Of a stretch of 42,122 nt of DNA, positions 39,607-42,122 are shown one piece after another. Both the position numbers and the translations under genes were made by a program. Origin of the DNA: Pseudomonadota bacterium (GTDB lineage Bacteria; Pseudomonadota; Gammaproteobacteria; Xanthomonadales; Xanthomonadaceae); contig JAEWGI010000079.1 in assembly GCA_023388355.1 (NCBI GenBank), forward strand, positions 1 to 42,122, written 5' to 3'. Position 1 is the first letter of the stretch. Each line of letters starts with the position of its first letter. The notes beneath the pieces are model-generated. The model saw only the letters and a list, made by a program, of their open reading frames with translations, had not been told where the DNA came from and ran no database searches.

Positions 39607-41250
39607 TTGGCCGCATCCGCCGCAGCCCCTTCCGACCACAACCATTCGCTGCGCCGCGAGCTGTATCTGTTCGCGCTCTACCGCCTGCTCGAATCGGCCC
39701 TGCTGGCGCTGATCGTGTTCAGCCCGGCGGGCTCGCTGATCGGCGAGATGCACATGCCGCAGCTGGCGCGCACCGTCTCGACCACCTACGTGGTGCTGGC
39801 GCTGGTGCTCCTGGCCCATGCCGTGCACCTGCGCAAGGTTGGCGGCCTGCTGCGCGGCGGGGTGGTGCCGCACGTGCTGGTGGGCCTGGGGGTGGACCTG
39901 GCGGTGATGTTCCTCGCCACCCACGCCATGCCCGGCGCCGGGCCCGGCATCGCGCTGATGTTCGTGTTCAACCTGGCCGCGGGCGCGCTGTTCCTGTCGA
40001 TGCCGTGGAGCATGGCCTACGCCGGCGCCGCCACCGCCGCGCTGCTGGCCGAGTACGGCTGGGACCGGATGGAAGGCGTGGCCGAGCGTCCGCTGGCCGA
40101 AGTGCTGATGTTCGCGGTGGCGTATTTCGCGGTGGCGGCGCTGATGCACCACCTGGGCCGGCAGATGCGCGTGGCCCAGCGCCTGGCCGACCAGCGCGGC
40201 GCCGAGGCGGCCAACCTGGCCGAGATCAACGAACTGGTGATCCGGCGCATGCGCACCGGGGTGATGCTGGTGGACGGCGGTGGCCGCATCCGCATGGCCA
40301 ACGAGGCCGCCCAGGTGCTGCTGCGCGAGGACGACGCCCGCCAGGACCAGGGCATGCACGGCAACGTACTGGCACAGGTGGCGCCGGAACTGGCCCTGCG
40401 CCTGGCGCAGTGGCTGGAGGACGGCCAACAGAGCGACGCGCCCATGGCCTGCGGCCCCGACCAGGCCGACGTGCTGCCCCGCTTCGCCCGCCTGCTGGCC
40501 ACCAGCGACTCGACCCTGGTGTTCCTCGACGACACCTCGATGCTCTCGCGCCGCGCCGAATCGCTCACCCTGGCGGCGATGGGCCGGTTCTCGGCCAGCC
40601 TCGCCCACGAGATCCGCAACCCCCTGGCCGCGATCAGCTACGCCACCCAGCTGCTGGAGGAATCGCAGGACCTGGGCACCAGCGACCGGCGCCTGCTGCA
40701 GATCATCCACCAGCAGTGCATGCGCACCAACGGCATCGTCGAAAGCGTGCTCGGCCTCGCCCGTCGCGAGCGCGCCAAGCCCGAGCGCATCGACCTGGTC
40801 GCCTTCGTCCGCAGCTTCATCGAGGACTACCGCCTGATCGTGCCCGAGGACAACGCCCAGCTGCGCCTGACCGGCGAGTGCGCCCGGCTGCCGGTGATGT
40901 TCGACCCGCGCCACCTGCAGCAGATCACCACCGCCCTGGTCAACAACGCCGTGCGCTACGGCCACGTGCCCGGCGAGACGCCGCGTATCGCCCTGCACCT
41001 GGAGGAAGCCGACCGCGCCCCGCGCATCTCGATCCTCGACCGCGGCCCGGGCATCCCCGACGCCGTCACCTCGCAGCTGTTCCGCCCCTTCTTCACCACC
41101 TCCGAGAACGGCACCGGCCTGGGGCTGTACATCGCCCACGAGCTGTGCCGGGCCAACGAGGCCCAGCTCGAATACGTCGCCGTGCCCGGCGGCGGCGCCT
41201 GCTTCCGCATCACCCTGCCGCCCCAGCACGCACTGCTGCAGCAGGACTGA
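39607..41250 (+). CDS. pilS: PilS, sensor histidine kinase for type IV pili
   Basis: PilS senses pilin in the membrane and phosphorylates PilR, controlling pilA transcription. The 547-residue protein has six membrane helices (about 20-190), a PAS-like segment ([20 protein letters not shown], about 205-310), a HisKA domain with His334 in [20 protein letters not shown], and a HATPase domain with [18 protein letters not shown] and [14 protein letters not shown]. It starts at a TTG (39607); no ATG or GTG lies before [12 protein letters not shown], so TTG is the best choice though the exact codon is uncertain. pilR follows 165 bp downstream. Confidence 0.92.
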   Translation: MAASAAAPSDHNHSLRRELYLFALYRLLESALLALIVFSPAGSLIGEMHMPQLARTVSTTYVVLALVLLAHAVHLRKVGGLLRGGVVPHVLVGLGVDLAVMFLATHAMPGAGPGIALMFVFNLAAGALFLSMPWSMAYAGAATAALLAEYGWDRMEGVAERPLAEVLMFAVAYFAVAALMHHLGRQMRVAQRLADQRGAEAANLAEINELVIRRMRTGVMLVDGGGRIRMANEAAQVLLREDDARQDQGMHGNVLAQVAPELALRLAQWLEDGQQSDAPMACGPDQADVLPRFARLLATSDSTLVFLDDTSMLSRRAESLTLAAMGRFSASLAHEIRNPLAAISYATQLLEESQDLGTSDRRLLQIIHQQCMRTNGIVESVLGLARRERAKPERIDLVAFVRSFIEDYRLIVPEDNAQLRLTGECARLPVMFDPRHLQQITTALVNNAVRYGHVPGETPRIALHLEEADRAPRISILDRGPGIPDAVTSQLFRPFFTTSENGTGLGLYIAHELCRANEAQLEYVAVPGGGACFRITLPPQHALLQQD

Positions 41251-41415
41251 GCCGCCCCGGCGAACCGCCAGCGTCCCGGGCTGCAGGAATCCGGCTCCCG
41301 GCCGTTACCGGAATCGACGCGGTCCAGTACGCTCCCGTACCTTGGCCTTCACCACCCTCGTCACCCGCGTCAAAAACTGTCAATATTGGTCACCTTGCGA
41401 CCCTTGCCACACTTT

Positions 41416-42122
<707 letters not shown>

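Overview
The window is chromosomal DNA of a high-GC gammaproteobacterium, most likely a Xanthomonadaceae member of the Lysobacter/Luteimonas/Stenotrophomonas kind. The evidence is the gene order (pilR-pilS next to sucCD, nadE, bamD, rluD, pgeF and clpB; ruvA-ruvC-yebC near aspS and an FmdB zinc-ribbon gene), the protein sequences, and many short G/C-rich palindromic repeats between genes. No rRNA, tRNA or CRISPR array was seen.

Layout: (1) 1-811, the end of an IS3-type insertion sequence that has cut off a type VI secretion VgrG gene. (2) 1103-5362, a periplasmic nitrate reductase operon, napEDABC, on the minus strand. (3) 5759-10196, a YhbW-like flavin monooxygenase, a REC-REC-GGDEF protein and the potassium transporter Kup. 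(4) 10227-21217, mostly minus-strand housekeeping genes: ruvA, ruvC, yebC, a hydrolase, an acetyltransferase, aspS, an fmdB-type gene, a lipoprotein and a YheS-type ABC-F ATPase. opgB (periplasmic glucan phosphoglycerol transferase) lies among them on the plus strand. (5) 21386-26430, plus strand: a TonB-dependent receptor, the YbaL-type cation/proton antiporter and a sirtuin. (6) 26434-33828, minus strand: metY, clpB, a truncated DCC-family gene, a DUF4166 gene, pgeF and rluD. (7) bamD on the plus strand. (8) 34890-39430, minus strand: nadE, a ccdAB toxin-antitoxin pair and sucCD. (9) pilS and the start of pilR, running off the right edge.

Most genes are ordinary. Two things are not. First, a family of palindromic C/G-rich repeats occurs at six places. 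Two copies lie in frame inside protein genes (the ABC-F linker and pgeF, the latter with an 11-G run), and a tandem array sits exactly where a DCC-family gene breaks off. Second, the ccdAB pair has its own near-consensus promoter packed with palindromic octamers. Only 1 nt separates it from nadE, so NAD synthetase appears to be read from a toxin-antitoxin promoter, with a terminator cutting it off from sucCD. I did not find a clearly new multi-gene system; these two arrangements are the best candidates for follow-up.
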